Below are positions 1-8,387 of a stretch of DNA of 64,000 nucleotides, piece after piece. Within the stretch, counting starts at the first letter, position 1; each line of letters begins with the position of its first letter. Under the pieces are notes generated by a model. It was not told the DNA's origin. It saw nothing but the letters and a program-made list of their open reading frames with translations, and ran no database searches. Position numbers and translations under genes: made by a program. The stretch covers positions 62,001-126,000 of the forward strand of contig JACDOC010000002.1 of the NCBI GenBank assembly GCA_017656295.1. Direction: 5' to 3'. This stretch comes from Bacillus sp. (in: firmicutes) (lineage in GTDB: Bacteria; Bacillota; Bacilli; Bacillales; JACDOC01).

Positions 1-365
1 AAATTGGTGGTCCATCTGCAGGTTTAATGATGACGTTGGAAATCTATAATCAATTAACGAAAAAAGATATAACAAAAGGGTATAAGATTGCTGGAACGGG
101 GACGATCGATTCAAAAGGGAATGTCGGTAGAATAGGTGGTATTGAGCAAAAAGTCGTTGCCGCCCATGAAGCGGGAGCAGACATCTTTTTTGCACCGAAC
201 GACCCGATTAGTAAAGAAATCAAGCAACAAAATCACATTGTATCGAATTATGAAGCAGCTTTAAAAACAGCGAGAGACATAGGAACGAACATGAAAATTG
301 TTCCTGTGACTAGCTTTGAAGAAGCGTTAGCTTATTTAGAAAAACTCCCACCAAAAGAAAAATAG
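1..365 (+). CDS. ylbL: YlbL/SepM-type Lon-like serine protease, C-terminal part (5' end outside window)
   Basis: This is the C-terminal end of a membrane-anchored PDZ-Lon protease; the signal anchor and PDZ domain lie upstream of the window. The reading frame is open from base 3. The catalytic serine sits in GGPSAG (Ser codon 15-17). The second half of the Ser-Lys dyad is the lysine in EQKVVAA (codon 150-152), 45 residues later, the spacing expected for this family. The identity is supported by the following tmcAL-ylbN-rpmF order, which matches B. subtilis ylbL-ylbM-ylbN-rpmF. The gene ends just before a strong bidirectional terminator. B. subtilis YlbL is linked to cell division control after DNA damage; the same role here is inferred. 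Confidence 0.9.
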   Translation, partial: IGGPSAGLMMTLEIYNQLTKKDITKGYKIAGTGTIDSKGNVGRIGGIEQKVVAAHEAGADIFFAPNDPISKEIKQQNHIVSNYEAALKTARDIGTNMKIVPVTSFEEALAYLEKLPPKEK

Positions 366-383
366 ACGTGTTTTCTGTTTGTA

Positions 384-413
384 AAAAACGCTTGGAATGT
401 TCCAAGCGTTTTT
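384..413. terminator. Bidirectional intrinsic terminator between ylbL and tmcAL
   Basis: A perfect 14-bp stem (arms 384-397 and 400-413, core ACGCTTGGAA) has A-rich and T-rich flanks on both sides. It can therefore end ylbL on the plus strand and the convergent tmcAL on the minus strand. Confidence 0.88.
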
Positions 414-436
414 ACTTTTAGAGAAACGATCATAAA

Positions 437-1654
437 TTATGATTTTTTAAAATACACTGGTGGACAAGTGAAATCCATGTTCATGAGGTCTCGTCTTTTC
501 TCTGTTTTTTTTACTCCAATGCCATATGTTCTTGTTGCGAGAAGGTCGAAGGCGAGTAGTTCTTGTACGTTTGCTCCTACTTTCGAAATGAGCGGCAATG
601 ATAAATCTTTTTTGATTTGAGAAAGATAGTTTCGTCCATTTTCCGACATACCTAATAGACGAATATAGGAAGGTGCTTTCATCGATTTCCACATATCCTC
701 TTTTCTTATATTCATTAAAATATGTACGCACATTCGTTGAAGGCGGGTCCACGTATATCGTTTTGTCTTCATTTTTTCCATAAAATCATGAAAGCTTACG
801 GAAGATGGCGCCATTTCTTTGAGACGGTATTCAATTCCTTCCTGTACTTCGTATATTTCACGTAATTGTTCGATGGATGATGTTATTAAGCGATATTGCA
901 GAAATGGCCAATACGATTCCCAATGATGTAACTGACCTATTTCTTGATAATAATTTTGTAAGGCTGCTAACGTTGTTACAGGAACATAAGAGGCAATTTG
1001 GTTCCAGTCCTTCGTTTCGAAAAACGCTTTTCGAATACTTGTGGCGCTCGCAATCGTATCAGATGAAAAACGTTCATCATGATAATGGGCCGACTTCCGC
1101 TCGATTGTATACGGAACGATTGACGCCTGTATGTCATCCACTGCTTTTACATAATGAAACCCTAATATGTTATTTGGTTGACTTAAATCTATTCCATCCC
1201 GAATATTCAATGATTGAAAAGCACGTGATACAGCCGTTGGATAACTGACTCCTTTTTTCATTTCCTGTTTTATAATGGCATCGATTTGATTTTTATGGTT
1301 TTTAAACATCTGTACCGTATGGACAAAGTGGTCGATTGTACCAGATTCACTACCAAAGCAAAATCGGGTGCATTTCATACTTTCTAGTAAAAACACAGCC
1401 CCAAAAGCAAATGTTTCCGCTTTTTGGACAGCAAAGGTATACGGAAGCTCGATTACGATATCAATTCCTGCTGCTAATGCCATGTGAGTTCGCGTCCATT
1501 TGGAAACGATAGCTGGCTCCCCGCGCTGCAGAAAATTTCCGCTCATCACGGCAATAACAACATCAGCATTTGTTTTTCGCTTCGCTTCATTCAAATGGTA
1601 TAGATGTCCGTTATGAAAAGGATTGTATTCTACAATAACCCCTGTTGCTTGCAT
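437..1654 (-). CDS. tmcAL: tRNA(Met) cytidine acetate ligase (TmcAL, YlbM)
   Basis: TmcAL uses acetate and ATP to make N4-acetylcytidine at the wobble position of elongator tRNA-Met. The protein is 405 residues and begins MQATGVIVEYNPFHNGH; the HNGH motif is the nucleotidyltransferase HIGH-type ATP site. SGNFLQRGEPA and the later ATSIRK segment also fit the family. I place the start at 1654 because GGGAGAG lies at proper distance upstream. A possible ATG five codons earlier (1669) has GAGG only 2 nt away, too close to work well. The gene is transcribed against its neighbours, as in B. subtilis. It converges on ylbL through a shared terminator and diverges from ylbN. Confidence 0.92.
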   Translation of the reverse strand: MQATGVIVEYNPFHNGHLYHLNEAKRKTNADVVIAVMSGNFLQRGEPAIVSKWTRTHMALAAGIDIVIELPYTFAVQKAETFAFGAVFLLESMKCTRFCFGSESGTIDHFVHTVQMFKNHKNQIDAIIKQEMKKGVSYPTAVSRAFQSLNIRDGIDLSQPNNILGFHYVKAVDDIQASIVPYTIERKSAHYHDERFSSDTIASATSIRKAFFETKDWNQIASYVPVTTLAALQNYYQEIGQLHHWESYWPFLQYRLITSSIEQLREIYEVQEGIEYRLKEMAPSSVSFHDFMEKMKTKRYTWTRLQRMCVHILMNIRKEDMWKSMKAPSYIRLLGMSENGRNYLSQIKKDLSLPLISKVGANVQELLAFDLLATRTYGIGVKKTEKRRDLMNMDFTCPPVYFKKS

Positions 1655-1870
1655 GATCCACTCTCCCATTCCTCACATCATTTGCCTTAATTTTAGTGTA
1701 ATGAAAAGAGGAGAAAATGAAAAGGTAAGAGGTATAGTTCACCATTGTTTGAGAAATATCTACAATATGTAGTACATTAAAAAAGACATAAAGTGATAGT
1801 GTAAAGAAAAAATATTGACAAAAGGTATAACGGAAGCTATAATTACCTTTGTTGCCTTGAGGTGATTTAT

Positions 1871-2404
1871 TTGAAATGGTCAACAATACAACTACAAAAA
1901 TTTCGTAATAAGGGTTTAGCCATCGATGAAATGGTAGATGCCCATGATTTAAAGGAGATTGAACCTCAAATTCGAGACCTTTCTCCGATTCATGTGACGG
2001 GTAGAGCAGATATTAGCTCTGAAAAAATTACCTTTCATCTTCGGATTCAGGGCACTTTCGTGTTACCTTGTGCGCGAACCCTTAACGATGTACATTATCC
2101 AATTGATATCCAAACACTGGAAACGTTTCTTCTGAAATCACTTCCTTATGAGGAGATGGAGGAAGAAGAAGTGCATCGAGTCCAAGGAGATGTGATTGAT
2201 TTACTTCCAATCGTTAAGGAACTTCTCCTGTTAGAGGTACCGATGCAAGTGTTTAGCGATGAAGCAGAAGGGGAGCTTCCTTCAGGTAAAGGATGGGAAG
2301 TTATGTCTGAAGAGGACGCGTTGTCAAAAGACGAAGAAGAAAAACCAATTGACCCACGATTAGCTGCTTTATCGAAGTTTTTTGAAAAAAAGGATGAATC
2401 TTAA
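1871..2404 (+). CDS. ylbN: YceD/DUF177 family protein YlbN, upstream of rpmF
   Basis: This is a 177-residue DUF177 protein. Genes of this family nearly always sit directly before rpmF, and bacterial YceD proteins have been tied to 23S rRNA metabolism; a similar role here is inferred. The segment around GTFVLPCARTL and the acidic C-terminal half are typical. The likely start is TTG at 1871, which has GAGGTGAT (1859-1866) just upstream. An in-frame GTG at 1862 lies inside that ribosome binding site and is unlikely. The gap to rpmF is 66 bp and shows no obvious terminator, so the two are probably co-transcribed. Confidence 0.85.
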   Translation: MKWSTIQLQKFRNKGLAIDEMVDAHDLKEIEPQIRDLSPIHVTGRADISSEKITFHLRIQGTFVLPCARTLNDVHYPIDIQTLETFLLKSLPYEEMEEEEVHRVQGDVIDLLPIVKELLLLEVPMQVFSDEAEGELPSGKGWEVMSEEDALSKDEEEKPIDPRLAALSKFFEKKDES

Positions 2405-2470
2405 TTTGGGAAGAACCAGCTAGTTCTGGCCTTCATATTTTTTCGTAATCTCTTTAAGGAGGTGGGAAGA

Positions 2471-2644
2471 ATGGCTGTACCTTTTAGAAGAACATCTAAA
2501 ACGGCAAAAAGAAAGCGCCGTACTCATTTCAAACTACAAGTACCTGGTATGGTAGAATGCCCAAACTGCGGTGAAATGAAATTAGCTCACCGTGTATGCA
2601 AAGCGTGCGGAACTTACAAAGGAAAAGAAGTAGTAAACAAATAA
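2471..2644 (+). CDS. rpmF: 50S ribosomal protein L32
   Basis: This is a 57-residue L32 of the zinc-binding type. It begins [10 protein letters not shown], has the basic KRKRRTHFK segment, and carries a CPNC...CKAC pair that binds Zn2+. The ATG at 2471 follows AAGGAGGTG at ideal spacing; the GTG at 2462 lies within that site and is rejected. A strong terminator follows 17 bp after the stop codon. All four cysteines are present, so this is not the zinc-free paralogue made under zinc starvation. Confidence 0.97.
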   Translation: MAVPFRRTSKTAKRKRRTHFKLQVPGMVECPNCGEMKLAHRVCKACGTYKGKEVVNK

Positions 2645-2660
2645 TTATTTTCCATCAATG

Positions 2661-2700
2661 AAAAAGCGTAGAGAGACCATGGCTCTTTACGCTTTTTCTT
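2661..2700 (+). terminator. Intrinsic terminator after rpmF
   Basis: The stem AAAAAGCGTAGAGAG (2661-2675) pairs with CTCTTTACGCTTTTT (2683-2697), with one G-U pair and a 7-nt loop. It ends in a T tract. Confidence 0.88.
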
Positions 2701-2833
2701 ATTTTTGGCGTTTTTATCATTAGTTATCTTCTCATCCTTCGGTCGTCGTTAAGTTTGTTTTATCAATGGAGCTGACCTTGTAGTTCCAAAAGTTGCTCGA
2801 TAAAATGAAAGAAAAAAAGGTAGGAGCGATACA

Positions 2834-3592
2834 ATGGGTTCATATGTTATTCAACAACCGTCTACGGATATTCTTATGTTTCGAATTACAAGAGAATCAA
2901 TTCGAAATGCGATCAACTATGAAGTAATGGAAGGTCTTGAGCACGTATTAAACGAAGTTGAAGAGAACAAGCGTATTAAAGCATTGGTTATTACAGGTGA
3001 AGGAGAACAGGCCTTTTGTTCGGGTGGTGATTTATCGGTCTTTCATGGTTTAAAAACAAAAGAGGAAGCATTGCCGATGCTTCAACGGATGGGGAATCTT
3101 TTATATCGTTTAGCCACCATTCCTAAGCCTACGGTTGCGCTTGTAAATGGTATTGCGGTCGGAGGGGGTTGTGAATTAGCAACGGCATGTGATTTTCGTC
3201 TTGCAAGAGAAGGAACGAAAATGGGATTTATTCAAGGTACATTGGCTATTACTACTGGATGGGGTGGGGCTTCCTTATTATATGAAAAAATGGATGTGTA
3301 TCGTGCCATGAAAATACTAATGGAAGCTGATGTTTATCCTGTTGAAACATTGGCAGAGTGGGGATACATACATAAAATTATCGCAAAACCAGAATTTAAA
3401 GAAGTAGAATCCTTTTTAGAACGAATGGTGTTACGTGATGTCAATGTTATTCAATCATATAAAAAAGTGTTAGTCCAAAAATGGGTGCAAAATGGCTTAA
3501 AAGAACGAATGGACAACGAAATAAAAACGTGCAGCGAATTATGGGAGAAGGATGCCCACCATGAGGCAGTCCGTCAATTTTTAAATAAATAG
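2834..3592 (+). CDS. Enoyl-CoA hydratase/isomerase (crotonase) family protein with altered catalytic positions
   Basis: This is a 252-residue crotonase-fold protein. The CoA and oxyanion-hole segments are clear: AFCSGGDLSVF around residues 61-71, and VNGIAVGGGCELATACDFRLA around 102-122. Aligned by eye to rat-type crotonase, the two general acid/base glutamates fall on Gln (FIQGTLAITTGWGG) and Lys (RAMKILMEA). Classical hydration of enoyl-CoA is therefore doubtful; isomerase, thioesterase or decarboxylase chemistry, or another activity, is possible. The RBS is TAGGAG before ATG 2834. The gene stands alone after rpmF, and a structured repeat element starts on the last base of its stop codon. 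A link to the acyl-CoA carboxylase genes 1.6 kb downstream is only suggestive. Confidence 0.85.
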   Translation: MGSYVIQQPSTDILMFRITRESIRNAINYEVMEGLEHVLNEVEENKRIKALVITGEGEQAFCSGGDLSVFHGLKTKEEALPMLQRMGNLLYRLATIPKPTVALVNGIAVGGGCELATACDFRLAREGTKMGFIQGTLAITTGWGGASLLYEKMDVYRAMKILMEADVYPVETLAEWGYIHKIIAKPEFKEVESFLERMVLRDVNVIQSYKKVLVQKWVQNGLKERMDNEIKTCSELWEKDAHHEAVRQFLNK

Positions 3593-3769
3593 CTATGTTA
3601 TATTTCATTGTTGATTTTTGCAAGTTGTTCACACGGCGGCGACTCAAAGAGGGAACAAGAAGCCAGGCAAGACCCATACTTGAGCGTAGCGAGGGAAGCG
3701 GCTTGCGGCTTGCCCGCGGAAAGCGTCCGCCACAAGCGTAATGTATAAATTTCAACAGGATCGGTTAAC
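3592..3769 (+). repeat. Structured interspersed repeat, copy A
   Basis: This is the first of three related copies in the window (others at 31503-31671 and 41855-42034). It starts GCTATGTTATAT and ends near TTCAACAGGATCGGTTAA. The outer ends are imperfect inverted repeats, TGTTGATTTTT near the left and AAATTTCAACA near the right. A GC-rich core (CGGCGGCGACTC, AAGCCAGGC, GCGGCTT, CCGCGGAAAGCGTCCGCC) can fold into a long hairpin. Its base composition is unlike the AT-rich flanks. It overlaps the last base of the preceding stop codon and may double as a transcript end. It resembles non-coding repeats scattered through Bacillaceae genomes; no protein-coding role is seen. Confidence 0.85.
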
Positions 3770-3855
3770 AAAGCCAAAAAATTTGTCCTACTATTAAGTT
3801 AGTTCCTTAACTCTCCTCTATATCCTAAAAAATGACAGATAGTAATAGAATTTTC

Positions 3856-3884
3856 GTCTATCGTTTCTATGAAGTGCATACATA
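3856..3884 (+). promoter_or_regulatory. Candidate sigma-E-type promoter of the gerR-like gene
   Basis: GTCTATC (3856-3862) lies 14 bp before CATACATA (3877-3884), which resembles the mother-cell sigma-E -10 box CATACANT. The spoVD candidate has the same layout (GTCTAAT, 14 bp, CATATATT). This is a by-eye match only. Confidence 0.42.
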
Positions 3885-3909
3885 TAGATAAAAAAGGAGG
3901 GGAGAAAGA

Positions 3910-4494
3910 ATGACGGGAGCACGGCAAGATGCATGGACACAAGACGAAGATTTATTGTTAGCTGAAGTTGTGTTACGGCATATTCGTGAGGGTAGTACAC
4001 AGTTAAAAGCCTTTGAGGAAGTAGGAAAAAAGTTATCGCGAACGCCTGCTGCGTGTGGATTTCGTTGGAACTCTTATGTAAGAAAACAATATCAATCAGG
4101 AATTGAATTAGCGAAAAAAAGACGAAAGGAACTTAAAAAAGAAACTTCTCAACGTAAAGAAGAAACGGCACTTGCAACATCCTCCTTGTCTATCTCGCAA
4201 ATCATAACCTATTTAAAAGAAATAGAATCCGACATTTCTTCGGTCCAAAAAATACAAGAAGAAAAAAGTCAGCTACAGTATAAATATAACCAACTACAAG
4301 AAGAAAACAAAAAATTACATCAGGAAAATGAGCAACTAATTGAAAAACTAGAAACTTTATCAGAGGACTATCGAATCATGTTAAATTTAATGGAAAAAGC
4401 ACGGAAATTAGCACTTAATGAAAACAGTGAGGAAAAGAAAAATGTGAAGTTTCAAATGGACAAAAACGGGAACTTACATCGTGTAGAAAAATAA
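3910..4494 (+). CDS. gerR: RsfA/GerR-family sporulation transcription regulator (YlbO-like)
   Basis: This is a 194-residue regulator. The N-terminal Myb/SANT-like DNA-binding domain (about residues 8-62) contains [20 protein letters not shown] and [15 protein letters not shown] linker and a C-terminal coiled coil (about 100-165, rich in Q, E, K and L) follow. The family includes B. subtilis RsfA and GerR (YlbO). GerR acts in the mother cell under sigma-E, and ylbO follows rpmF in B. subtilis, which favours GerR here. The RBS AAAAAGGAGGGG precedes ATG 3910. A possible sigma-E promoter lies 26 bp before the start. The choice of GerR over RsfA rests mainly on synteny. Confidence 0.78.
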   Translation: MTGARQDAWTQDEDLLLAEVVLRHIREGSTQLKAFEEVGKKLSRTPAACGFRWNSYVRKQYQSGIELAKKRRKELKKETSQRKEETALATSSLSISQIITYLKEIESDISSVQKIQEEKSQLQYKYNQLQEENKKLHQENEQLIEKLETLSEDYRIMLNLMEKARKLALNENSEEKKNVKFQMDKNGNLHRVEK

Positions 4495-4499
4495 TAGGA

Positions 4500-4544
4500 A
4501 AAGGCTGTCTTACAAGGGATGAAAAATCCAGATAGACAGCCTTT
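4500..4544. terminator. Bidirectional terminator between gerR-like gene and ylbP
   Basis: AAAGGCTGTCT (4500-4510) pairs perfectly with AGACAGCCTTT (4534-4544) around a 23-nt loop. It sits between two convergent genes and can serve both. Confidence 0.75.
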
Positions 4545-4554
4545 AGTATTATTA

Positions 4555-5040
4555 TTATGCATCAGAGGAAACTTTTTGTTCTTTTACACCATTGGGATAC
4601 CAAACTAGCGGATTTTCCCCCAAGTCGCGATCCATATCATAGGTGACTGGTTCAAAGCCCATCTTCTCCCAAAACGGCTGGGATTTGACGCGGGCATTCG
4701 TTTTAATTGGAAGGCCAAAACTTTTGGCAAACTCCACTAGCTTTCGGCCAAAACCACGATTTTGATATCCTGGTAATACTTCTAATTTCCATAACTCTAA
4801 ATACGTTTGTGGTGGATCAAAATAACGGTCGTATTTCGCATCCCGTTGATACAAACTCATTCGAGCAACGAGCTTGTCACCAAAGTAAATTCCGTAAAAC
4901 GGTGAGTCACTGTCGTTTTCAATCATATTCGCTTGTAAATCTTCAAGCATCGATAATTCTTGTAACCCGTATTCTTTAAACTGTTTAAATTCTTCAAGCG
5001 TTTTATAATTTATTTTTAAACGTTCAACTTTTTCAGCCAT
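4555..5040 (-). CDS. ylbP: GNAT family N-acetyltransferase YlbP
   Basis: This is a 161-residue GNAT protein. The acetyl-CoA-binding motif A is visible as LEVLPGYQNRGFGRKLVEFAKS, and a C-terminal QPFWEKMGFEPV segment follows, typical of the fold. The substrate cannot be told from the sequence. It lies between the gerR-like gene and panE, as ylbP does in B. subtilis, although here a carboxylase cluster separates it from panE. It reads on the minus strand. AAAGGGGG lies just upstream of its ATG. It is transcribed away from the biotin carboxylase gene, and the shared upstream region holds a palindrome (5064-5083). Confidence 0.85.
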   Translation of the reverse strand: MAEKVERLKINYKTLEEFKQFKEYGLQELSMLEDLQANMIENDSDSPFYGIYFGDKLVARMSLYQRDAKYDRYFDPPQTYLELWKLEVLPGYQNRGFGRKLVEFAKSFGLPIKTNARVKSQPFWEKMGFEPVTYDMDRDLGENPLVWYPNGVKEQKVSSDA

Positions 5041-5063
5041 CCGAATCCCCCTTTGTCCTTGCC

Positions 5064-5083
5064 ATTATTGGTCAATAATGACC
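5064..5083. promoter_or_regulatory. Overlapping palindromes in the ylbP/biotin carboxylase divergent region (possible operator)
   Basis: ATTATTGGTCAATAAT (5064-5079) and GGTCAATAATGACC (5070-5083) are overlapping inverted repeats: ATTATTG/CAATAAT, and GGTCA/TGACC with a 4-bp spacer. They lie between divergent genes, a usual place for a dimeric repressor. No regulator can be named. Confidence 0.4.
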
Positions 5084-5238
5084 TAACTATCTTTTGTTTT
5101 TATTATATATCAAAAATAAAAAAAATTCTGCCATTAATTTAAGAAAACGTTTACAAAAAAAGAAGGAATTTTCCGATTTTTGTAGAATGCTATGGTTGGG
5201 AGTGCCATTGGATCTCAAGCGAAGAAAGGGGTACGAAC

Positions 5239-6582
5239 GTGCGAAAAATATTAATTGCCAATCGGGGAGAAATTGCTTCACGGATTATTCGAACGTGTCA
5301 ACAATTAGGGATTGAAACGGTCGCTGTTTATTCGGATGCCGATGCCCACATGCCGTTTGTAAAAGAAGCGGATATTGCTTATCGCATCGGTGAATCACCG
5401 GTGAACAAGTCGTATTTAAACATGGAAACAATAATTCAAATCGCAAAAGACGAAAAAGTAGATGGTATTCATCCCGGCTATGGGTTGCTTTCAGAAAACG
5501 CTCAATTTGCAAAAAAAGTAGAAGAAGCAGGCATATCCTTTATCGGGCCAAAAGCAGAGACCATTGAAAAAATGGGGGATAAAATTGCTGCGCGTAAAAC
5601 GATGCAGCAAGCAGGAGTTCCAGTCGTTCCTGGAAGTGATGAAAGGTGTCAAACGATTGAAGAAGTGAAACAATTGGCCCAGCAAATTGGGTATCCCGTC
5701 ATGTTAAAAGCGAGTGGTGGCGGGGGCGGAATTGGTATGATTCGATGCGATCATGAGCAAGCGCTCGTTCAAAACTTTGCTTCTACTAAAAATCGTGCGA
5801 AAGCCTACTTTGGTTCTGATGAAGTGTTTATTGAAAAATGTATAAACAACGGAAGACATATTGAAGTTCAAATTTTTGGAGATACTTTTGGTAATTATGT
5901 TCATCTTTTTGAGCGAAATTGCTCTGTCCAAAGAAGAAATCAAAAAGTCATTGAAGAAGCGTTATCACCAGCATTGTCAGAAGAAACAAGAGAGAAAATG
6001 TATACAGCTGCAATTCAAGCGGCGAAAGCGGTTAAATATGTGAATGCTGGAACCGTTGAGTTTATTGTTGATGAACATGAAAACTTTTATTTTTTGGAAA
6101 TGAATACACGCTTACAAGTGGAACACCCAGTTACGGAAAAGGTTACTGGATTTGATTTAGTGAAATGGCAAATTCAAGTGGCTGCAGGTGAACCGTTACC
6201 TATTAAACAACAAGACATCGTTCCCCAAGGACATAGTATCGAATTCCGGGTGTATGCAGAGGATCCGGTCACGTTTTACCCTTCTCCTGGTAAGATTACG
6301 AAGTTATATTGGCCTGACGTTTCATCCGTACGTGTTGATAGTGGCTACGAGGAAGGAGGAACGGTCACTCCGTTTTATGATCCGATGATTGCAAAAGTGA
6401 TTGTTTCTGGACGTGATCGTAACGATTGCCTTCTACGAGCGAAAGAATATATCGAATTAGTAGAAATTGAAGGAATCAAAACAAATATTCCTTTATTAAA
6501 AGAAATGTTGAACTATTCCGCATTTGTTCAAGGAACGTATACGACACAAGTAGTGCAACAATTGTATTCAACAAAGAAATGA
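5239..6582 (+). CDS. Acyl-CoA carboxylase, biotin carboxylase subunit (AccC/YngH-like)
   Basis: This is a 447-residue biotin carboxylase, which uses ATP and bicarbonate to carboxylate the biotin on a carrier protein. It begins RKILIANRGEIASRIIRTC. The ATP-grasp glycine loop KASGGGGGIGM lies around residue 155, and the metal and biotin site EMNTRLQVEHPVTEKVTG around 287-304. The start is GTG at 5239, after AAAGGGG. It is followed at 19 bp by a one-domain biotin carrier and then a carboxyltransferase, the layout of B. subtilis yngH-yngHB-yngE. It is thus probably not the housekeeping fatty acid AccC. A propionyl-CoA or methylcrotonyl-CoA type role is likely, but the substrate is not shown. Confidence 0.92.
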   Translation: MRKILIANRGEIASRIIRTCQQLGIETVAVYSDADAHMPFVKEADIAYRIGESPVNKSYLNMETIIQIAKDEKVDGIHPGYGLLSENAQFAKKVEEAGISFIGPKAETIEKMGDKIAARKTMQQAGVPVVPGSDERCQTIEEVKQLAQQIGYPVMLKASGGGGGIGMIRCDHEQALVQNFASTKNRAKAYFGSDEVFIEKCINNGRHIEVQIFGDTFGNYVHLFERNCSVQRRNQKVIEEALSPALSEETREKMYTAAIQAAKAVKYVNAGTVEFIVDEHENFYFLEMNTRLQVEHPVTEKVTGFDLVKWQIQVAAGEPLPIKQQDIVPQGHSIEFRVYAEDPVTFYPSPGKITKLYWPDVSSVRVDSGYEEGGTVTPFYDPMIAKVIVSGRDRNDCLLRAKEYIELVEIEGIKTNIPLLKEMLNYSAFVQGTYTTQVVQQLYSTKK

Positions 6583-6601
6583 TGTGTAGGAGGATTAAAA
6601 G

Positions 6602-6814
6602 ATGAAAGAAATTACATCAAGTATGGCAGGAACCGTGTTATCCGTAATCGTAAGTGAAGGCGATGAAGTATCAGCAGGTCAAACCGTTTTAATGTTGGAG
6701 TCTATGAAAATGGAAATTCCTGTCGAAGCTCAAGAGGAAGGAAAAGTAAAAAATGTGAATGTCGGTGTTGGCGACTTTGTGAACGAAGGGGATGTGTTGA
6801 TTACTTTAGAATAG
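6602..6814 (+). CDS. Biotin/lipoyl carrier protein, single-domain (YngHB/BLAP-like)
   Basis: This 70-residue protein consists only of a biotinyl domain. The modified lysine is in ESMKMEIPV, and the second half mirrors the first, as usual for this fold. It would carry carboxybiotin from the upstream carboxylase to the downstream carboxyltransferase. The free-standing small carrier is the form known as YngHB in B. subtilis, unlike the longer AccB of fatty acid synthesis. GTAGGAGG lies at good spacing before ATG 6602. The 19-bp and 29-bp gaps to its neighbours indicate one transcript. Confidence 0.93.
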   Translation: MKEITSSMAGTVLSVIVSEGDEVSAGQTVLMLESMKMEIPVEAQEEGKVKNVNVGVGDFVNEGDVLITLE

Positions 6815-6843
6815 ATACAAGCGAACAAAGGGGAGTGATTCGA

Positions 6844-8385
6844 TTGGCAACAACAATCTCTTTAGAACAAAAGTTAAAGGAACAGAAAAAACAAATTGCT
6901 GCAGGGGGACACCCAAAATATCATGAGAAATTAAAAGAAAATAATAAGTTATTCGTTCGGGAACGCTTAAAGCTGTTGTTTGATAACGGCAAATATCAAG
7001 AGGATGGGATGTTCGCTAACTGTCAAGCAGGTGATTTACCTGCTGATGGAGTTGTTACGGCCATAGGAAAAATCCACGGTCAGACCGTCTGTGTCATGGC
7101 AAACGATTCAACAGTTAAAGCTGGATCGTGGGGGGCACGGACCGTCGAAAAAATTATTCGTATCCAAGAAACGGCGGAAAAATTAAAAGTTCCTCTACTT
7201 TATTTAGTCGACTCAGCTGGTGCTCGAATTACCGATCAATTAGAAATGTTTCCAAATCGTCGCGGAGCTGGACGAATTTTTTATAATCAAGTGAAATTAT
7301 CTGGAGTGATCCCACAAGTATGTTTATTATTTGGTCCTTCCGCAGCAGGCGGTGCATATATTCCAGCCTTTTGTGATATTGTCATCATGGTGGATAAAAA
7401 TGCTTCTATGTATTTAGGATCACCCCGTATGGCTGAAAAGGTTATTGGTGAGAAGGTGACGTTAGAAGAAATGGGTGGGGCGCGCATGCATTGTACGATA
7501 AGTGGCTGCGGTGATATGCTCGTTCAATCCGAACAAGAAGCGATTGAAGCGGCGCGGAGATATTTAACGTATTTTCCACCGAATTTTCAACACCGACCAC
7601 AACTGGTGGACCCTGTTGCACCGAAAGAAGGGAGACCGCTAGAACAAATCATTCCGGTTCATCAAAATGCTCCATTTGATATGTATGAATGTATCGACGC
7701 CTTAGTTGATGAAGGAAGCTTTTTTGAAATTAAAAAATTATTTGCCCAAGAATTGATTACTGGTTTAGCCCGAATTGGGGGACGGGTTGTAGGCATTATC
7801 GCCAATCAACCGAAAGTAAAAGGCGGTGTTCTTTTCGTTGATTCTGCTGATAAAGGAGCAAAGTTTATCCAATTATGCGATGCCTTCCACATCCCGTTAT
7901 TGTTCTTAGCGGATGTACCGGGATTTATGATTGGTACGAAAGTGGAACGTGCCGGCATTATTCGCCATGGGGCTAAGCTAATTGCGGCAATGAGTTCAGC
8001 GACCGTTCCAAAAATATCAGTTATTGTACGAAAAGCATACGGTGCTGGATTGTATGCAATGGCGGGGCCAGCATTTGAACCGGATTGTTGTATTGCGCTT
8101 CCTACCGCGCAAATTGCTGTTATGGGACCAGAAGCTGCGGTAAATGCCGTTTATTCAAACAAAATTCAAGCGATTGAAGATCCGAAAGAACGGATGGCGT
8201 TTATCCAAGAAAAACAAAAAGAGTATAAAGAACATATTGACATATATAAACTAGCATCCGAGCTCATTGTCGATGATATCGTCTCTCCTAATGAATTACG
8301 CGAGGTATTAATCGATCGATTCAATTTATATGAAACGAAGGAACTTCATTTTAGCACACGCAAACATCCGGTATATCCTGTTTAA
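6844..8385 (+). CDS. Acyl-CoA carboxylase, carboxyltransferase (beta) subunit
   Basis: This is a carboxyltransferase of about 513 residues with fused N and C crotonase-like halves, as in propionyl-CoA and methylcrotonyl-CoA carboxylases. Family marks are VDSAGARITDQ, LLFGPSAAGGAYIPAFCD, ADVPGFMIGTKVERAGIIRHGAK and YGAGLYAMAGPAFEPD. GARMHCTISGCGD replaces the more usual GGA...HTxxSG run and is closer to YngE-like proteins; this is an impression, not a computed result. I prefer TTG 6844, which has AAGGGGAG 8 bp upstream; the in-frame GTG 6835 overlaps that site. It is the last gene of the carboxylase set and is followed by a terminator. Confidence 0.92.
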   Translation: MATTISLEQKLKEQKKQIAAGGHPKYHEKLKENNKLFVRERLKLLFDNGKYQEDGMFANCQAGDLPADGVVTAIGKIHGQTVCVMANDSTVKAGSWGARTVEKIIRIQETAEKLKVPLLYLVDSAGARITDQLEMFPNRRGAGRIFYNQVKLSGVIPQVCLLFGPSAAGGAYIPAFCDIVIMVDKNASMYLGSPRMAEKVIGEKVTLEEMGGARMHCTISGCGDMLVQSEQEAIEAARRYLTYFPPNFQHRPQLVDPVAPKEGRPLEQIIPVHQNAPFDMYECIDALVDEGSFFEIKKLFAQELITGLARIGGRVVGIIANQPKVKGGVLFVDSADKGAKFIQLCDAFHIPLLFLADVPGFMIGTKVERAGIIRHGAKLIAAMSSATVPKISVIVRKAYGAGLYAMAGPAFEPDCCIALPTAQIAVMGPEAAVNAVYSNKIQAIEDPKERMAFIQEKQKEYKEHIDIYKLASELIVDDIVSPNELREVLIDRFNLYETKELHFSTRKHPVYPV

Positions 8386-8387
8386 TA

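Noticed and set aside
877-1248. Open frame on the plus strand inside tmcAL
   Set aside because: Entirely antisense to a clear gene, with no RBS; it is a shadow frame.
3447-3755. Minus-strand open frame across repeat copy A
   Set aside because: Runs through the 3' end of the crotonase gene and the repeat; no homology and no start signal.
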